Assembly: GCA_046483065.1 (NCBI GenBank)
Contig: JAWODW010000091.1
Location: forward strand, 1-55,256
Direction: 5' to 3'
DNA: 55,256 nt
Origin: JAWVYT01 sp046483065
Lineage (GTDB): Bacteria > Gemmatimonadota > Gemmatimonadetes > Longimicrobiales > RSA9
The notes under the pieces are model-generated. The model was not told the DNA's origin. It worked only from the letters and a program-made list of their open reading frames with translations, and ran no database searches. How positions within the stretch are numbered: the first letter of the stretch is position 1; every line of letters begins with the position of its first letter. The position numbers were made by a program, and so were the translations under genes. Below are positions 53,936-55,256 of this stretch, piece by piece.

Positions 53936-54021
53936 ACCACAGCGGGAGGGGGTGCGTGTGTCCGCCGAGGAGCGGACTTTGCCGCCCGCACCGGCCTGAC
54001 AGGAAGTGCCGGAATGGATGG

Positions 54022-54074
54022 GCCGCACCGCGCACCCAGCCTCACCGCGAAGGTCCGTAGTCGGGCGGCGGTGG
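54022..54074. repeat. 53-bp downstream repeat module, copy 2
   Basis: Partner of 52917-52969, 86 bp after copy 2 of the 204-bp repeat. The same order of modules at both sites shows a composite repeat with a variable middle. Confidence 0.85.
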
Positions 54075-54195
54075 AGCACCGCAGCGGACACGCGCGCCCC
54101 CGACCCCCCCTGTGAGCGCGCCACCCGCCGGTGTTGCCCGCCACCGCACGGCGACCTACGCTCCAATCATCGAGCCGACCCCGACCTCCGACGCC

Positions 54196-54348
54196 ATGAC
54201 CGACACCCCCCGCACCGCCCGCCGCACCCACGGCTTCACCGAATCGGTGATCCGGGAGATGATCCGCTTCGCCGCAGAGCACGAGGCCCTCAACCTCGCC
54301 CAGGGGTTCCCCGACTTCCCGGCGCCCGAAGCGCTCAAGGTGGCGGCG
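54196..54348 (+). pseudogene. 5' fragment of a class I aminotransferase
   Basis: From ATG 54196 the first 51 residues match the N-terminus of methionine/kynurenine-type aminotransferases (GFTESVIREMIRFAAEHEA, then LNLAQGFPDFPAPEALK). After ALKVAA the similarity stops and the frame runs on into unrelated Glu/Ala-rich and transposase sequence. The rest of the gene (about 330 codons, including the PLP lysine) is missing. Confidence 0.8.
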
Positions 54349-54435
54349 TCGGGCTCGACCGAGGAGCCGGCGGCGCTGGAGGAGGCGGAGGCTGCGGCGC
54401 TGGAGGACGGGCGTAGGGGCGCGCGCGTCGCTACC

Positions 54436-54732
54436 TCCCCTCAGGCTCTTGACTGGACCGGCACCAGCCTCATGACCCGCCTCTCCTGCGATTTCCTCCT
54501 CAAGAGGCCCACCCTCGAGGCCGTTCGGAGAGCCCGACCTGAGACGGTTCGGTCTTTCTACAGCGGCCACAACTGCCGACACGGGGATCGCATCGAACAG
54601 CGGCTCCAACAGATCCGCACGGCCACGCCGCTCACCACCGATTCGGCCATCATCGACGTTTCCGTGCTCACGGTTCAGATGCTGGCTCGTCAGATCCGTG
54701 AACTCGGCCCCGCGATCGCCCGCTATGAAGAA
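54436..54732 (+). pseudogene. Internal fragment of an IS110-family transposase
   Basis: In the same frame as the aminotransferase fragment, about 99 residues resemble the middle of IS110-type transposases: FLLKRPTLEAVRRARPETV, SFYSGHNCR, IEQRLQQIRTATPLTTD, VQMLARQIRELGPAIARYEE. Both the N-terminal DEDD part and the C-terminal Ser-containing part are absent. The frame then continues to 54879 across the convergent RCC1 gene, a shadow. Not mobile in this form. Confidence 0.75.
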
Positions 54733-54757
54733 GACGGGATTTGTCCGCCTTGCGGCC

Positions 54758-55256
54758 TCAGATTTCCGGCGTCTGGCCCTCCACCGTCTTCACGGGAACC
54801 CAACGATCAACTCGGTCGCCCGTGCCCAGTTGGCCGTACCAGCCGAATCCCCAGCAATAGACCTCTTCGTCCGTGGTGAGCCCACACGTGTGATCTCCGC
54901 CTGCCGACAGTTTGCTGAACACGTGGCCTCCGGCGACGGGCGTAGGCACGGTTCGGGTTTCGTCCGTGCCGTCCCCGAGCCGACCGAACTCACCCCAACC
55001 CCAGCAGTACGCGGAACCGTTCGGGGTCAGCCCGCAAGCATGGACGCGGCCGACACTGAGGGATTCGAAATACAAGTCGGTGGCAACGGGTGTGAATTCC
55101 GACCTGGATTCGGTATCCCCCGTCCCGAGGACGCCGTTCCCATTCCAGCCGCGACAGTAGGCCTTGCCTTGCGCGAGGCCGCAGATCACGGCATCGCCCA
55201 CCTCCGTGGTGTCAAAAGCCACCGGCGTGGGAACGAACGTCGGTTCGGTACGCTCC
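54758..55256 (-). CDS. RCC1-repeat protein, C-terminal part (cut by window edge)
   Basis: The frame is open to the window edge, so the 5' part lies beyond 55256. Visible are three to four RCC1-type repeats (AYCRGWNGNGVLGTGD, AYCWGWGEFGRLGDG, VYCWGFGWYGQLGTGD) with the same paired cysteines as the large lipoprotein at 44725-47889. The last repeat ends in VEGQTPEI and the stop. Its GC content is lower than the neighbourhood, so codon use differs from the other RCC1 gene. Probably a secreted surface protein. Confidence 0.9.
   Translation of the reverse strand, partial: ERTEPTFVPTPVAFDTTEVGDAVICGLAQGKAYCRGWNGNGVLGTGDTESRSEFTPVATDLYFESLSVGRVHACGLTPNGSAYCWGWGEFGRLGDGTDETRTVPTPVAGGHVFSKLSAGGDHTCGLTTDEEVYCWGFGWYGQLGTGDRVDRWVPVKTVEGQTPEI

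Overview
This 55.3 kb window is very GC-rich, densely packed bacterial chromosome. The gene set points to a Gemmatimonadota-like diderm: secreted RCC1/Ig-like lipoproteins whose repeats carry a YCWG motif, a CarboxypepD_reg/TonB-like protein coupled to an ECF sigma/anti-sigma pair, MlaEFD lipid transport, a lipoprotein c-type cytochrome and an NSS symporter. This assignment is an inference from gene content and composition; no rRNA or other strong marker is present.

Layout. 1-5.4 kb: a small unknown protein, then a minus-strand unit with a lipoprotein substrate-binding protein overlapping a hybrid histidine kinase, and a Cys/Met-metabolism PLP enzyme. 5.4-13.7 kb: a UDG-like protein, an ECF sigma / anti-sigma / TonB-like operon, an aldehyde dehydrogenase, trpS, queD, a CheY-like regulator and a Yip1 membrane protein. 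13.7-14.0 kb: a hexamer-periodic inverted repeat between convergent genes. 14-25.6 kb: an HNH protein, priA, an M24 peptidase, a methyltransferase, an HDAC-like deacetylase, a secreted amidohydrolase, carB (with an inserted palindromic element) and a single-TM peptide like the small subunits of NSS transporters. 25.8-33.6 kb: small proteins, a lipoprotein cytochrome c, HD and DJ-1 family proteins, a YyaL-like protein, nth and a zincin. 33.6-42.5 kb: a long minus-strand run of tRNA-Ala, rho, lspA, mlaE, mlaF, mlaD, a membrane protein, glycerate kinase, glyQS and the NSS transporter. 42.7-51.8 kb: a beta-barrel-like secreted protein, a D-threonine-aldolase-like enzyme, a 1054-residue Ig/RCC1 lipoprotein ending at a clear hairpin, pdxH, a DUF971 protein and acnA.

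51.8-55.3 kb is accessory and decaying. Two 204-bp direct repeats (about 95 % identical, full of TTTGGG/CCCAAA palindromes), each followed by a related 53-bp module, bracket a vapBC locus whose toxin has lost a catalytic Asp and gained an amber stop. Beyond lie a truncated aminotransferase joined to an IS110-type transposase fragment and the 3' part of a second RCC1 gene running off the window.

Working links: the sigma/anti-sigma/TonB-like trio is translationally coupled; the binding protein and kinase form a probable sensing pair; LspA would process the many lipoproteins seen here; MlaEFD would act in outer-membrane lipid transport. The strongest candidates for undescribed biology are the structured repeat elements: hexamer palindrome at 13.8 kb, CGCGAAG-type palindromes at 21.8 kb and inside carB, a 147-bp inverted-repeat element at 31.9 kb and the 204-bp repeat pair.
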